From contig CAAGEP010000005.1 of assembly GCA_900768875.1 (NCBI GenBank), positions 62,001 to 126,000 of the forward strand: DNA of 64,000 nucleotides, read 5' to 3'. Below the pieces are notes generated by a model that saw nothing but the letters and a program-made list of their open reading frames with translations, had not been told where the DNA came from and did not search any database. Each line of letters starts with the position of its first letter. Position 1 is the stretch's first letter. The stretch is from Alphaproteobacteria bacterium. Lineage in GTDB: Bacteria; Pseudomonadota; Alphaproteobacteria; CAAGCB01; CAG-977. Shown here one piece after another: positions 34,260 through 44,461 of this stretch. Both the position numbers and the translations under genes were made by a program.

Positions 34260-35348
34260 ATGAAAACGAATTTACCCGACAGGATTTTTCTGATTGTTTT
34301 CGGAATCTTGCTGTTTGTTCCGATGCTTCACATTAACCAAGCCGAATTTTCCAAAAAGGAAAAACGCAGATTGGCCGTATTTCCGACGCTGATGACGGAA
34401 AACGGAATCAATGCGTCATACGGTAAAAGTTTTGAATCGTGGTTTGACGACAGATTCTTTTTGCGCAAACAGATTATTCACTTGTTTGACAAATACCGTT
34501 ATTCGCTGTCGTCGGATGAAAATCAAAAAGCGTTAATCGGTAAGGACGATTGGGCTTTTTACAAAGGGGACAATTCCGTTTCCAATTATCAAAACGCGAC
34601 GCTTTTATCGCAGGACGAACTGGAAAAAATCACCGCGAATTTGAACGATATTCAAAATTTCGCCAAACAGAACAATCAGCGGTTCGTGTTTTTAATCGGT
34701 CCCGACAAAAATAAAGCGTACGGAGAATTCTTTTCCGAAAAGTACAAAAAACAGCGCCCCGATTCCGAAAGCAGAACGGTTCAGTTGCTGAATTATTTGA
34801 AGCTTCATTCCGATGTGCGCGCGGTTTATCCGCTGGATGTCATCAATGCCGGCAAAGACAAGGGATTGCTGTATTACAAGGACGATACGCACTGGAACGA
34901 TTTGGGCGCATATCTGGCTTATCGGGAAATGATGCGGGCAATCGGGATATCTCCCGCAGAGGTTGATTTTCAACTCAGAATAAGAGAGGGCAATGGCGAT
35001 ATTGCATCAATGATACGGTTGAAAAAATCCGTTTATTCGCGCATTGAATACCCGACGATTGCAACACCGCTTTCCGGTCAATGTAAAGCGATTGGAAAAA
35101 CAACCCTCGGCAACAGTAATTTTCTTTGCACGAATCCGAACAGAAAAGGCAAAGCGATTGTGTTCAGGGATTCATTTACGACGGCGGTGCTGCCGTATCT
35201 GGCGGAAACGTTTAATGAAGTGAAATTGTATTGGCATCATAACATTAAAGACATCGCCCCGTCCGAACTGAAACAGTATGACGTCATCATTTTGGAATCG
35301 GTTGAACGCGCTGTTCCGCGGCTGACTGAAATGCACGAAAAGAACTGA
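34260..35348 (+). CDS. AlgX/AlgJ-like O-acetyltransferase, SGNH fold
   Basis: The 362-residue protein has an N-terminal membrane anchor (residues 8-24) and a periplasmic SGNH-like domain. The catalytic Asp-x-His is visible in DTHW at 209-212 and the nucleophile Ser305 lies in RDSF. FESWFDDRFFLR and LIGKDDWAFYKGD are typical of the AlgX/AlgJ group. Such proteins move acetyl groups from a membrane partner onto an exported polysaccharide. The partner is the MBOAT gene 9 bases downstream. The glycan cannot be named: no alginate or other polysaccharide polymerase is nearby. Confidence 0.85.
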   Translation: MKTNLPDRIFLIVFGILLFVPMLHINQAEFSKKEKRRLAVFPTLMTENGINASYGKSFESWFDDRFFLRKQIIHLFDKYRYSLSSDENQKALIGKDDWAFYKGDNSVSNYQNATLLSQDELEKITANLNDIQNFAKQNNQRFVFLIGPDKNKAYGEFFSEKYKKQRPDSESRTVQLLNYLKLHSDVRAVYPLDVINAGKDKGLLYYKDDTHWNDLGAYLAYREMMRAIGISPAEVDFQLRIREGNGDIASMIRLKKSVYSRIEYPTIATPLSGQCKAIGKTTLGNSNFLCTNPNRKGKAIVFRDSFTTAVLPYLAETFNEVKLYWHHNIKDIAPSELKQYDVIILESVERAVPRLTEMHEKN

Positions 35349-35357
35349 GGATTTTCC

Positions 35358-36755
35358 ATGCTTTTTTCATCCATGACTTTTATTTTCATGTTTTTGCCGG
35401 TGGTGTGCGCCGTTTATTTTCTGTTGAAAGAAAAATACCGCAACGGGTGGCTGCTGTTCGCCAGCATTGTTTTTTACGGCTGGGGCGAACCGCGCTATCT
35501 GCCGATTATGCTGACTTCGATTTTGCTGAACTGGGCAGGTGCGCTGTGCGTTGAACGGATGCGCCGCAAAAAAACGGCGGTCGCCGTAACGCTGATACTG
35601 AATTTGGCGTTTTTGTTTTACTTCAAGTATACGGATTTCGTTATCGAAAACATCAACGAAGCGTTCGGAACGCACTTTAACCTGTTGAAAATCGTTCTGC
35701 CAGTCGGCATTTCGTTTTATACGTTTCAAGCGATGTCTTATGTTATTGACGTTTATCGCGGCGAAGTACGCGCGCAAAGCAATTTGCTGAAGTTGGGGCT
35801 GTATATCGCTTTGTTCCCGCCGCTGATTGCGGGACCGATTGTCAAATATCACGATATTGCCGATCAAATCGACGGCAGAACGGAAACGGCGGACAAAGCA
35901 GTCAGAGGTTTTCAGCGGTTTATTATCGGCTTGGCGAAAAAAATGCTGATAGCCAATACGATGGGCGCGGTTGCCGACAAAGTGTTTTCTTTGCCCGTTT
36001 CGGATTTTGATGTGCTGACGGCGTGGATAGGGGCGATTGCCTATACGTTTCAAATCTTTTTCGATTTTTCGGGATATTCGGACATGGCTATCGGGTTGTC
36101 GTTGGTTTTCGGCTTTCATATTCCGGAAAACTTCAACTATCCGTATATTTCCAAATCGATTACGGAATTTTGGCGGCGGTGGCACATTTCGCTGTCAACG
36201 TGGTTCAAGCAATATCTGTACATTCCTCTAGGTGGCAACCGCGTTTCAAAGCCGCGCAATTACTTCAACCTGCTGGTGGTGTTTCTGGCAACGGGCTTTT
36301 GGCACGGGGCGAGTTGGAACTTTATTTTCTGGGGGCTGTGGCACGGCTTTTTCATTGTGTTTGAAAAGCTGACGGGTTGGCACAAGGATAAACAAAGTTC
36401 CTTTGTGCGTTGCGTTCAGCACATTTATGCTTTGTTTGTCGTGATTGTCGGCTGGGTGATGTTTCGCGCCGATACAATGGCATACGCGTGGGAATATCTG
36501 AAAAAGATGTTCGGTTTCAGCGCGTCGTCAACCATGCTGTACGGTTTGCGTTATTATGCGAATACACAGGAATATGCGATTGCCGTTGTCGCCGTGCTGT
36601 TGTCTATGCCGCTGTTTGCGAAAGTGCTGGATTTTTCGGCAGGCAAAGTTTGGCTTCGCTCCGCCGTCAATCTGGGACTGATGTTTTTGTTCTTGCTGTC
36701 GTGGGGCGCGATTGCCGCGTCGACATACAATCCGTTCATCTATTTCCGTTTTTAA
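35358..36755 (+). CDS. MBOAT-family membrane O-acyltransferase (AlgI-like)
   Basis: This is a 465-residue integral membrane protein with about ten hydrophobic segments. Family hallmarks are FFDFSGYSDMAIGLSLVFGF, the ITEFWRRWHISLSTWFKQYL segment with its invariant His, and GFWHGASWNFIFWGLWHG with the second catalytic-region His. AlgI-type proteins pass acetyl groups across the inner membrane to a periplasmic transferase such as the AlgX-like neighbour. PatA-type proteins acetylate peptidoglycan in the same way, so the cell wall is an alternative target. Its stop shares TTAA with the convergent DUF1015 gene. Confidence 0.92.
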   Translation: MLFSSMTFIFMFLPVVCAVYFLLKEKYRNGWLLFASIVFYGWGEPRYLPIMLTSILLNWAGALCVERMRRKKTAVAVTLILNLAFLFYFKYTDFVIENINEAFGTHFNLLKIVLPVGISFYTFQAMSYVIDVYRGEVRAQSNLLKLGLYIALFPPLIAGPIVKYHDIADQIDGRTETADKAVRGFQRFIIGLAKKMLIANTMGAVADKVFSLPVSDFDVLTAWIGAIAYTFQIFFDFSGYSDMAIGLSLVFGFHIPENFNYPYISKSITEFWRRWHISLSTWFKQYLYIPLGGNRVSKPRNYFNLLVVFLATGFWHGASWNFIFWGLWHGFFIVFEKLTGWHKDKQSSFVRCVQHIYALFVVIVGWVMFRADTMAYAWEYLKKMFGFSASSTMLYGLRYYANTQEYAIAVVAVLLSMPLFAKVLDFSAGKVWLRSAVNLGLMFLFLLSWGAIAASTYNPFIYFRF

Positions 36756-37981
36756 AGCGGATTGGACACCAGACCGTCGACCAGCTTCGGTTCAAACCAC
36801 GTCGATTTCGGGGGCATGACTTGTCCCGAATCCGCAACGGCGGTCAATTCCGTCATCTGTGTCGGATAAAGCGCGAACGCGACAGCCATTTCTCCGCTGT
36901 CCACGCGCTTTTCCAGTTCTTGCAGTCCGCGCATGCCGCCCACAAAGTCGATGCGTTTGTCGGTGCGCGGGTCTTTGATTCCCAACAGCGGCGTCAATAC
37001 CAAATCGGACAGGATGCTGACATCCAGCGCTTTGACGGGATCGGCGGGTGTGGCGTGCTTTGTTTGCAGTTCGTACCATTGTCCCGCCAGATACATGCCG
37101 AACATTCCTTTTTTCGACGGTTTTGTTTGTTTAACGGAAGAAACCGTAAAGTGTTCGGTTAAGCTTTCCAAAAACTCTTGTTTTGTTAAGCCGTTCAAGT
37201 CTTTGATGACGCGGTTGTAATCCAGAATTTTCATTTCCGAAATCGGGAACGCCACCGCCAAAAAGTAATTGTAATCTTCATTTCCCGTGTGATGCGGGTT
37301 GGCGTTGGCGCGGGCTTTGGCAACGCGGGACGCGGCGGCGGAACGGTGGTGACCGTCGGCGATGTAGACAACGTCCTGCTTGTCGAAAGCGGCGGTAATC
37401 GCGGCGATGTCCGCGTCGTCGTCAATCACCCACAAAGCGTGGCGAATGGCGTTGTCGCCCGTGATTTCGTAAGCGGGAGCGGTCTTAACGGTTTTTTTGA
37501 TAATCGCGTCGATTTCGGGAATTTGCCTGTATGCCAGCAAAGCGGGCCCCGTTTGCGCGTTCAAAGCGTCGATTTGGCGCACGCGGTCGTCCTCTTTGTC
37601 GACGCGGGTGAATTCGTGGCGGCGGATGCGGTTTTTGTCATACTCGGCAACGCTTGCCGCGACCGCCAATCCCGTTTGGACGTGGTCGCCCATAACCGCG
37701 CGGTAAACGTAATAGCAAGGCTTTTTATCCTGTTTCAAAACGCCTTTTTCCAGCAAAGCGCGGTAGTTTTCGGCGGATTTGGCGTAAACGGCGGGCGAAT
37801 ACGGGTCGATGTTTTCGGGCAAATCGATTTCCGCCTTAGAAATATGTAGAAAAGAGTACGGTTTTCCGTTAGCCTTTTGACGGGCTTCCTCGGCGTTCAA
37901 AACGTCGTAAGGGGGCGCCGCGACTTCCTGCGCGAAAGCGGGAACGGGACGGACGGCTTTAAAGGGACGGAACAAAGGCAT
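36752..37981 (-). CDS. DUF1015 family protein
   Basis: The 409-residue cytosolic protein matches DUF1015 throughout: the start MPLFRPFKAVRPVPAFAQEV, APPYDVLNAEEAR, NPYSFLHI-like and VYIADGHHRSAAASRVAK in the middle. The last motif recalls the nuclease-like SerK/ParB fold; archaeal SerK relatives phosphorylate serine with ADP, but no function is proved for this family. AGGAG stands 7 bases before the ATG at 37981. The start codon overlaps the start of divergent miaA. Confidence 0.88.
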   Translation of the reverse strand: MPLFRPFKAVRPVPAFAQEVAAPPYDVLNAEEARQKANGKPYSFLHISKAEIDLPENIDPYSPAVYAKSAENYRALLEKGVLKQDKKPCYYVYRAVMGDHVQTGLAVAASVAEYDKNRIRRHEFTRVDKEDDRVRQIDALNAQTGPALLAYRQIPEIDAIIKKTVKTAPAYEITGDNAIRHALWVIDDDADIAAITAAFDKQDVVYIADGHHRSAAASRVAKARANANPHHTGNEDYNYFLAVAFPISEMKILDYNRVIKDLNGLTKQEFLESLTEHFTVSSVKQTKPSKKGMFGMYLAGQWYELQTKHATPADPVKALDVSILSDLVLTPLLGIKDPRTDKRIDFVGGMRGLQELEKRVDSGEMAVAFALYPTQMTELTAVADSGQVMPPKSTWFEPKLVDGLVSNPL

Positions 37982-38933
37982 GACATACTCCTGTGAAAAC
38001 GATAATGTTTGTTGTAGCGCAAATCCGTCCGAAAACAAAGCGATTCTTGTCGCGGGGGCGACGGCGTCGGGCAAATCGGGCTTGGCATTGGAAATCGCGG
38101 AAAAAATCGGCGGCGTGATTGTCAACGCCGACAGCATGCAGGTGTACGCCGACGTGCCGACTTTGACCGCCCGTCCGACGGCGGAGGAAATGAGGAAAAT
38201 CCCTCACCGCTTATACGGATTTTTGCCGCCCGACGCGTCTTTTTCCGCCGTCAAGTGGGTGCAGGCGGCGAAAACGGAGCTGGAGCAAATTTGGCAAAGC
38301 GGCAAAACGCCGATTGTCGTCGGCGGCACGGGGCTTTATTTCCAAACGCTGACGGACGGCATATCTCCCGTTCCCGAAACCAAGCCCGAAATCCGCGAAA
38401 AAATCCGCGGGGAAATCGAAAAAATCGGGTTTGACGCGTTTGCCGCCGCTTTTCGGGAAAAAGACAGGACGTTCGCCTTTACCGACCCGCAAAGAATTGT
38501 CCGCGCGGCGGAAGTGCTGGAACAAACGGGCGAAAGTATTACGGTTTGGCAGAAAAAGCCGTATCAAAAACAGGTCAAAGCCCGCTTTTGGTCGATTTTT
38601 TTAAATCCCGAACGCGCGGAGCTTTACAGCCGCTGCGACAGCCGTTTTCTGACCATGATGAACGGTTCGGCGACGGCGGAAGTCGAAGCTTTGCTTGCCA
38701 AACATCCGCCGCGGGATTCGTTGGTGATGAAAGCCATCGGCGTGGCGGAAATCGCGGCGTTGCTGAACGGCGAAATTTCCAAAGACAAAGCCGTTGAACA
38801 CGCGCAACAAATGACCCGCAATTACGCGAAACGGCAAATAACGTGGTTCAGCCGCAGATTTCATAAGGATTTTGTTGCAATAAATCCGAAAACGGATGAT
38901 ATATTAACCAACGTTTTACACTTCTTGGGCTAA
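37980..38933 (+). CDS. miaA: tRNA dimethylallyltransferase
   Basis: MiaA adds a dimethylallyl group to A37 of tRNAs reading UNN codons. The P-loop GATASGKS is at 26-33, NADSMQVYADVPTLTARPT follows, and VVGGTGLYFQTLTDG is the substrate tunnel segment. The protein of 317 residues begins with an unusual 20-residue extension containing three cysteines. The only in-frame start is the ATG at 37980, which interlocks with the DUF1015 start on the other strand, so both promoters must lie inside the opposite coding regions or the genes depend on read-through. Confidence 0.93.
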   Translation: MTYSCENDNVCCSANPSENKAILVAGATASGKSGLALEIAEKIGGVIVNADSMQVYADVPTLTARPTAEEMRKIPHRLYGFLPPDASFSAVKWVQAAKTELEQIWQSGKTPIVVGGTGLYFQTLTDGISPVPETKPEIREKIRGEIEKIGFDAFAAAFREKDRTFAFTDPQRIVRAAEVLEQTGESITVWQKKPYQKQVKARFWSIFLNPERAELYSRCDSRFLTMMNGSATAEVEALLAKHPPRDSLVMKAIGVAEIAALLNGEISKDKAVEHAQQMTRNYAKRQITWFSRRFHKDFVAINPKTDDILTNVLHFLG

Positions 38934-38994
38934 ATTAAAGCAAAAGCGTCCGTCGTTTCGGCGGGGCGAATCGGGATAAAACTTTAGAATATAA

Positions 38995-40044
<1,050 letters not shown>

Positions 40045-40064
40045 TCCGCTTCAAGGATTAAGTC

Positions 40065-40931
40065 ATGGCAAAACAGAGCAACCCGTCGTCGTTGTACCAA
40101 ATCAGAACGAAACTGCAGCGTTTCGGGCTGTTGGCTTTGGTTATGGCGGCGTTCGGGCTGATGCTGTTGGGCAAAGCCGATACGATTCTGGTTGAAAAAG
40201 GGCGGATTTTGTTTAACGACATTGCGACGCCCGTTCTGGCGTTGCTGTCAAAACCCGCGGAAACGATGTCGGGCTTTATCGGAAATATTCACGAATTGGT
40301 TTCCATTCGTCAGGAAAACAACCGTTTGCGCGAAGAAAACCGACGGCTGAACATGGTGAAACTGGAAACGGAACGGCTGAGAAAAGAATCCGCGTATTTA
40401 AGCGCGCTGCTGAATTACGTTCCGCCGCCCGAAGCCGTTTCCGTTTCCGCGCGCGTGATTGCCGATACGGGGAATTCGTTTGCCCAGTCTTTGATTGCTT
40501 TTATCGGCACGAAACAAAATATCAAAAAAGGCGACGTTGTTTTGACGGGCGATGGATTGGTCGGACGTATTGCGTCTGTCGGTGTGAATGCGGCGCGGAT
40601 TTTGCTGATTACGGATATCAACTCGCGCGTGCCGGTCAAAATCGAACCGATTGATGTGCCGGCGATTTTGACGGGGGACAACACCGAATATCCGCAGTTG
40701 ATTTCTTTTCCGAACAATGTTCGCGTATCCGTCGGCGACAGGATAACGACATCGGGGCTGGCGGGCGTGTATCCTGCGGGATTGCCTGTCGGAACGGTGA
40801 TTTCCGTCAACGACGGCGTGGTCAAAGTGCGTCCTTTTGTGAACAGAAACCACTTGGAAGTGGTGCGTATTGTCGATTACGGCCTTTCAGGTCTGATTGC
40901 GGATCCGAAATGCGAAACAGTTTTGCCGTAA
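40065..40931 (+). CDS. mreC: Rod-shape protein MreC
   Basis: MreC bridges MreB and PBP2 in the elongasome. The 288-residue bitopic protein has one membrane segment (about 20-40), a periplasmic coiled coil (IRQENNRLREENRRLNMVKL, about 85-115) and two beta barrels with GLVGRIASVGVNAARILLIT and TTSGLAGVYPAGLPVGTV. The last 22 bases overlap mreD. Confidence 0.95.
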   Translation: MAKQSNPSSLYQIRTKLQRFGLLALVMAAFGLMLLGKADTILVEKGRILFNDIATPVLALLSKPAETMSGFIGNIHELVSIRQENNRLREENRRLNMVKLETERLRKESAYLSALLNYVPPPEAVSVSARVIADTGNSFAQSLIAFIGTKQNIKKGDVVLTGDGLVGRIASVGVNAARILLITDINSRVPVKIEPIDVPAILTGDNTEYPQLISFPNNVRVSVGDRITTSGLAGVYPAGLPVGTVISVNDGVVKVRPFVNRNHLEVVRIVDYGLSGLIADPKCETVLP

Positions 40932-41455
40932 AACCGACTGTTTGGAAAATGATTGCCGTGCGGCTGCGGATTTGGTCGCCGAAGCTTTTGACCGCGTTGA
41001 TTTTGCTGTTTTCCGTTGCGCCGACTTATTTGCCGGGGTATTCGGCGGTTCGTCCGTCGCTGACTTTGGTGCCGATTTTTTATTGGGCGATTTACAACCC
41101 TGACCGTTTTTCGGTCATCAGCGCGTTTTTGTTCGGAGTGGCTTTGGATTTGCTGGATGGGACGCCTTTGGGAATCAACACGTTTGTTTTCACGGTGTTT
41201 TACCTGTTGGCGGATTCGCAAAGACGGTTTTTGAACGGCAAGCCGTTCGGTTTTGTTTGGTTCGGGTTTGTTGTTTTGTCGCTGGGCGCTTATTTTTTGA
41301 AATGGCTGTTTGTTTCCATCAACTACGCGCGTTTCACGCCTGCGGGCATTGCGCTGCTCAGTTGGCTTTTATTGTTAGCCGCTTATCCTTTGCTGGTCTT
41401 TCCGTGTGCCAAACTGCACTTGTATCTGTTGGACAAAGAAGATGATAACGCGTGA
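40910..41455 (+). CDS. mreD: Rod-shape protein MreD
   Basis: MreD is a small inner-membrane member of the elongasome. The 181-residue protein has five or six hydrophobic segments; LVPIFYWAIYNPDRFSVISA and GVALDLLDGTPLGINTFVF are characteristic. The start at 40910 overlaps mreC by 22 bases; an internal ATG at 40949 is an alternative. It overlaps mrdA by 14 bases, so translation through the cluster is probably coupled. Confidence 0.9.
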   Translation: MRNSFAVKPTVWKMIAVRLRIWSPKLLTALILLFSVAPTYLPGYSAVRPSLTLVPIFYWAIYNPDRFSVISAFLFGVALDLLDGTPLGINTFVFTVFYLLADSQRRFLNGKPFGFVWFGFVVLSLGAYFLKWLFVSINYARFTPAGIALLSWLLLLAAYPLLVFPCAKLHLYLLDKEDDNA

Positions 41456-43322
41456 CGGGGACAAAGGGAAAATGCTGACGCGCCGCGCCGCCATGGTGGC
41501 GGGGGGGCAGCTGTTTTTGTCGTCGGTTTTACTGGGGCGTATGTATTGGCTGCAAGTTTTGGAATCGGATCGCTACAAAACACTGGCGGAAGAAAACCGC
41601 ATCAGCACGCGTTTGCTGGCTCCGCCGCGCGGGTTGATTTACGATCGTTTTGGCACGATATTGGCGGATAACAATCAAAACCTCCGCGCTTTGGTGATTT
41701 CCGAGCAAACCGAAGGCAATCTGAACGCGACATTGGAAGCATTAAACAAGATTCTGCCGCTGACTGACGGCGAAATTCAAAGAATCCGCCGTGAAGTCCG
41801 CCGTTCGCGTGATTTTACGCCCGTTACCGTCCGTGAAAACCTGTCATGGGAGGAAATGGCGGCGATTCAACTGAATGCGCCCGATTTGCCGGGGATTATT
41901 ATTGACGAAGGATTAAGCCGTTATTACCCCTGCGGCGAATATGCGGCGCATGTTTCGGGATATGTCGGCATTGTGACGGAACAGGAAATCGCAGCCAGCG
42001 GCAATCCGTTGTGGAGACTTCCCGGATTCCGCATCGGAAAGTCGGGCATCGAGCTTCAGTACAATGCCGAACTGTGCGGCAAAGAAGGGGCGCAAAGGGT
42101 TGAAGTCAACGCCGTCGGGCGCGTCATCCGCGAAATTGAGCGCGATGAAGGTGTGGCGGGAAAATCGTTGCCGTTGACGATAGACGAACGGCTGCAGGAA
42201 ATCGCGTACAAAAGGATGAAAAATCAAAGCGGCAGCGCGGTGTTGCTGGATATTTACACGGGCGAAGTGCTGATGATGGTGTCAACGCCCGCTTTTAATC
42301 CGAACGCGTTTAACCGCGGGCTGACATCCGAAGAATGGAAAGCTTTGTCGAACAACGACAGAAAGCCGCTGTTGAACAAAGCACTGGGCGGACTGTATTC
42401 TCCCGGCTCAACGTTTAAAATGATGGTGGCTCTGGCGGCGCTGGAAGCGGGCGTCATCCGTCCCGACACGAAAATCGACTGCAAAGGCTACACCATGATG
42501 GGCAATCACCGTTTCCATTGTTGGAAAGGCGCCGGACACGGCGAATTGAATCTGAAAGAAGCCCTGATGCATTCGTGTGATATTTACTTTTACGAAGTCG
42601 CGCGCCGCACGGGCATTGATAAAATTTCGGCGATGGCGAAAAAATTCGGCTTCGGTTCTTTGACGGGCATCAACCTGCCGGGGGAAAAGGCGGGGCTGAT
42701 GCCGACACGCCATTGGAAGGAAATGGTGCTGGGCGAACAATGGCTGCAGGGCGACACGTACAATGTCGGCATCGGGCAAGGGGCTATTTTGGCGACTCCT
42801 TTGCAGTTGGCGGTCATGGCCGCGGCGTTGGCGAACGACGGCATCAAGGTCAAACCGACTTTGATTGTTCCCGAAAACAGAAATCCGAATATTGCGCAAG
42901 GGGAATATCTGAATATCTCCAAAAACTATTTGCAGTTGATGCGTGAAGGAATGTTTGAGGTCGTCAACAACCCCAAGGGAACGGCCAAATCAGCAAAAGT
43001 CGACATCAACGGCAAGCTGATAGCGGGCAAAACGGGAACAACGCAGGTCAAGCGTATTTCGATGAAAGAGCGCGAACAAGGTTTGAAGCGGCAGGAAGAA
43101 TTGCCGTGGGAAGACAGGAACCACGCTTTGTTTGTAACATTCGGACCGACGGACAATCCGCGTTACGCTTTGGCGGTCGTAATCGAACACGGCGGCGGCG
43201 GATCGACAACGGCGGCGCCGATTGCGCGCGATATCATGCGGGCGGCTCTGACTTTGAATCCCGCGGGACAGCCGCCCGTCAAGCCGCATAAAACGATAAT
43301 TTCTTCTGGGGGAAAACAATGA
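41442..43322 (+). CDS. mrdA: Penicillin-binding protein 2 (elongation transpeptidase)
   Basis: PBP2 cross-links side-wall peptidoglycan with RodA. With the ATG at 41442 the protein has 626 residues: a cytosolic stub, a membrane anchor (about 13-35), the dimerisation domain (from ENRISTRLLAPPRGLIYDR), and a transpeptidase domain. That domain has the nucleophile in STFK at 323-326, the SCD triad motif in MHSCDIYFYEVAR, and KTGTTQV. The C-terminus overlaps rodA by four bases. Loss of this gene rounds cells in other bacteria. Confidence 0.97.
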   Translation: MITRDGDKGKMLTRRAAMVAGGQLFLSSVLLGRMYWLQVLESDRYKTLAEENRISTRLLAPPRGLIYDRFGTILADNNQNLRALVISEQTEGNLNATLEALNKILPLTDGEIQRIRREVRRSRDFTPVTVRENLSWEEMAAIQLNAPDLPGIIIDEGLSRYYPCGEYAAHVSGYVGIVTEQEIAASGNPLWRLPGFRIGKSGIELQYNAELCGKEGAQRVEVNAVGRVIREIERDEGVAGKSLPLTIDERLQEIAYKRMKNQSGSAVLLDIYTGEVLMMVSTPAFNPNAFNRGLTSEEWKALSNNDRKPLLNKALGGLYSPGSTFKMMVALAALEAGVIRPDTKIDCKGYTMMGNHRFHCWKGAGHGELNLKEALMHSCDIYFYEVARRTGIDKISAMAKKFGFGSLTGINLPGEKAGLMPTRHWKEMVLGEQWLQGDTYNVGIGQGAILATPLQLAVMAAALANDGIKVKPTLIVPENRNPNIAQGEYLNISKNYLQLMREGMFEVVNNPKGTAKSAKVDINGKLIAGKTGTTQVKRISMKEREQGLKRQEELPWEDRNHALFVTFGPTDNPRYALAVVIEHGGGGSTTAAPIARDIMRAALTLNPAGQPPVKPHKTIISSGGKQ

Positions 43323-44461
43323 GTTTTTGTTTTCGCAATACGGAAATGACGCTGAAAGACCGCTTTACGCGGCTTAGTTGGTTTTATGCTTTTCTGGTTT
43401 GCATGGTTGCCGCGACGGGACTGGTTGTTTTATATGCCGCCGCGAACGGAAACTGGAAGCCGTGGGCGTCAAAGCAGTTTATGCGTTTTTGCTTGGGCTT
43501 TGGCGTGATGATTGTCGTCGGCATGACAAATTTGCGGTTTTGGCTGAAGTACGCTTACGCTTTTTACGCCGTCGCCGTGGTAATGCTGTTCATTGTCGAA
43601 TTTTTCGGCCACGATGCCATGGGGGCTCAGCGGTGGCTGAATTTGGGATTTATCAAAGTCCAGCCGTCGGAATTGATGAAAATCGCTTTGATTTTGGCGC
43701 TGTCGCGATATTTTCACGGCGGGTCTTTGCAAGACGCGCAAAGTATGTCGTATTTGGTCGCGCCGTCTTTGATGGTATTGCTGCCCGTCGCGTTGGTTTT
43801 AAAGCAGCCCGATTTGGGAACGGCTGTTTTAATGGCGTCGGGAGCGGTGATTTTGTTCTTTTTGGTCGGCGTTCAGATGTGGAAATTCGGCGTCGTTGGA
43901 TTTTTGGGACTGCTGTCCCTGCCGATAGGCTGGCGTTTTTTGCATGATTATCAAAAAGAACGCGTTTACACTTTTCTTGATCCCGAACGCGATCCGCTGG
44001 GCAAAGGGTATCATATCCTGCAATCCAAAATCACGCTGGGATCGGGCGGTATTTTCGGCAAAGGTTTTTTGCAGGGAACGCAAAGCCGGCTGAACTTTTT
44101 ACCCGAAAAACAAACGGACTTTATCTTTACCGTTTTGGCGGAAGAATTCGGTTTGATAGGCTCTGTTTCTTTGCTGGTGCTGTATTTGGCGCTGATTTTT
44201 TACGGATGCGTGATAGCGTTCCGTTCAACCAGCTTTTTCGGGCGTCTGTTGGCATTGGGGCTGTCGGCGAATCTGTTTTTGTACGTTTTTATCAATATCG
44301 CGATGGTCATGGGGCTGCTGCCCGTTGTCGGCGTGCCTTTGCCGATGATTTCATACGGCGGCACGGTCATGCTGACATTGATGTTTTCGTTCGGACTGAT
44401 AGAGTGCGTCAACGTCAACCGCGACGTCCAGATCGGACGCCGCGGCGCGTATGACGATTAA
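43319..44461 (+). CDS. rodA: Peptidoglycan glycosyltransferase RodA
   Basis: RodA is a SEDS-family polymerase that builds glycan strands from lipid II together with PBP2. The 380-residue protein has about ten membrane segments and the SEDS signatures AQRWLNLGFIKVQPSELMKI, LKQPDLGTAVLM, FLPEKQTDFIFTVLAEEFGL and LPMISYGGTVMLTLM. The ATG at 43319 overlaps the mrdA stop as ATGA, supporting it over a later in-frame ATG. Its TAA shares TTAA with the convergent Sel1 gene. Confidence 0.97.
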   Translation: MSFCFRNTEMTLKDRFTRLSWFYAFLVCMVAATGLVVLYAAANGNWKPWASKQFMRFCLGFGVMIVVGMTNLRFWLKYAYAFYAVAVVMLFIVEFFGHDAMGAQRWLNLGFIKVQPSELMKIALILALSRYFHGGSLQDAQSMSYLVAPSLMVLLPVALVLKQPDLGTAVLMASGAVILFFLVGVQMWKFGVVGFLGLLSLPIGWRFLHDYQKERVYTFLDPERDPLGKGYHILQSKITLGSGGIFGKGFLQGTQSRLNFLPEKQTDFIFTVLAEEFGLIGSVSLLVLYLALIFYGCVIAFRSTSFFGRLLALGLSANLFLYVFINIAMVMGLLPVVGVPLPMISYGGTVMLTLMFSFGLIECVNVNRDVQIGRRGAYDD

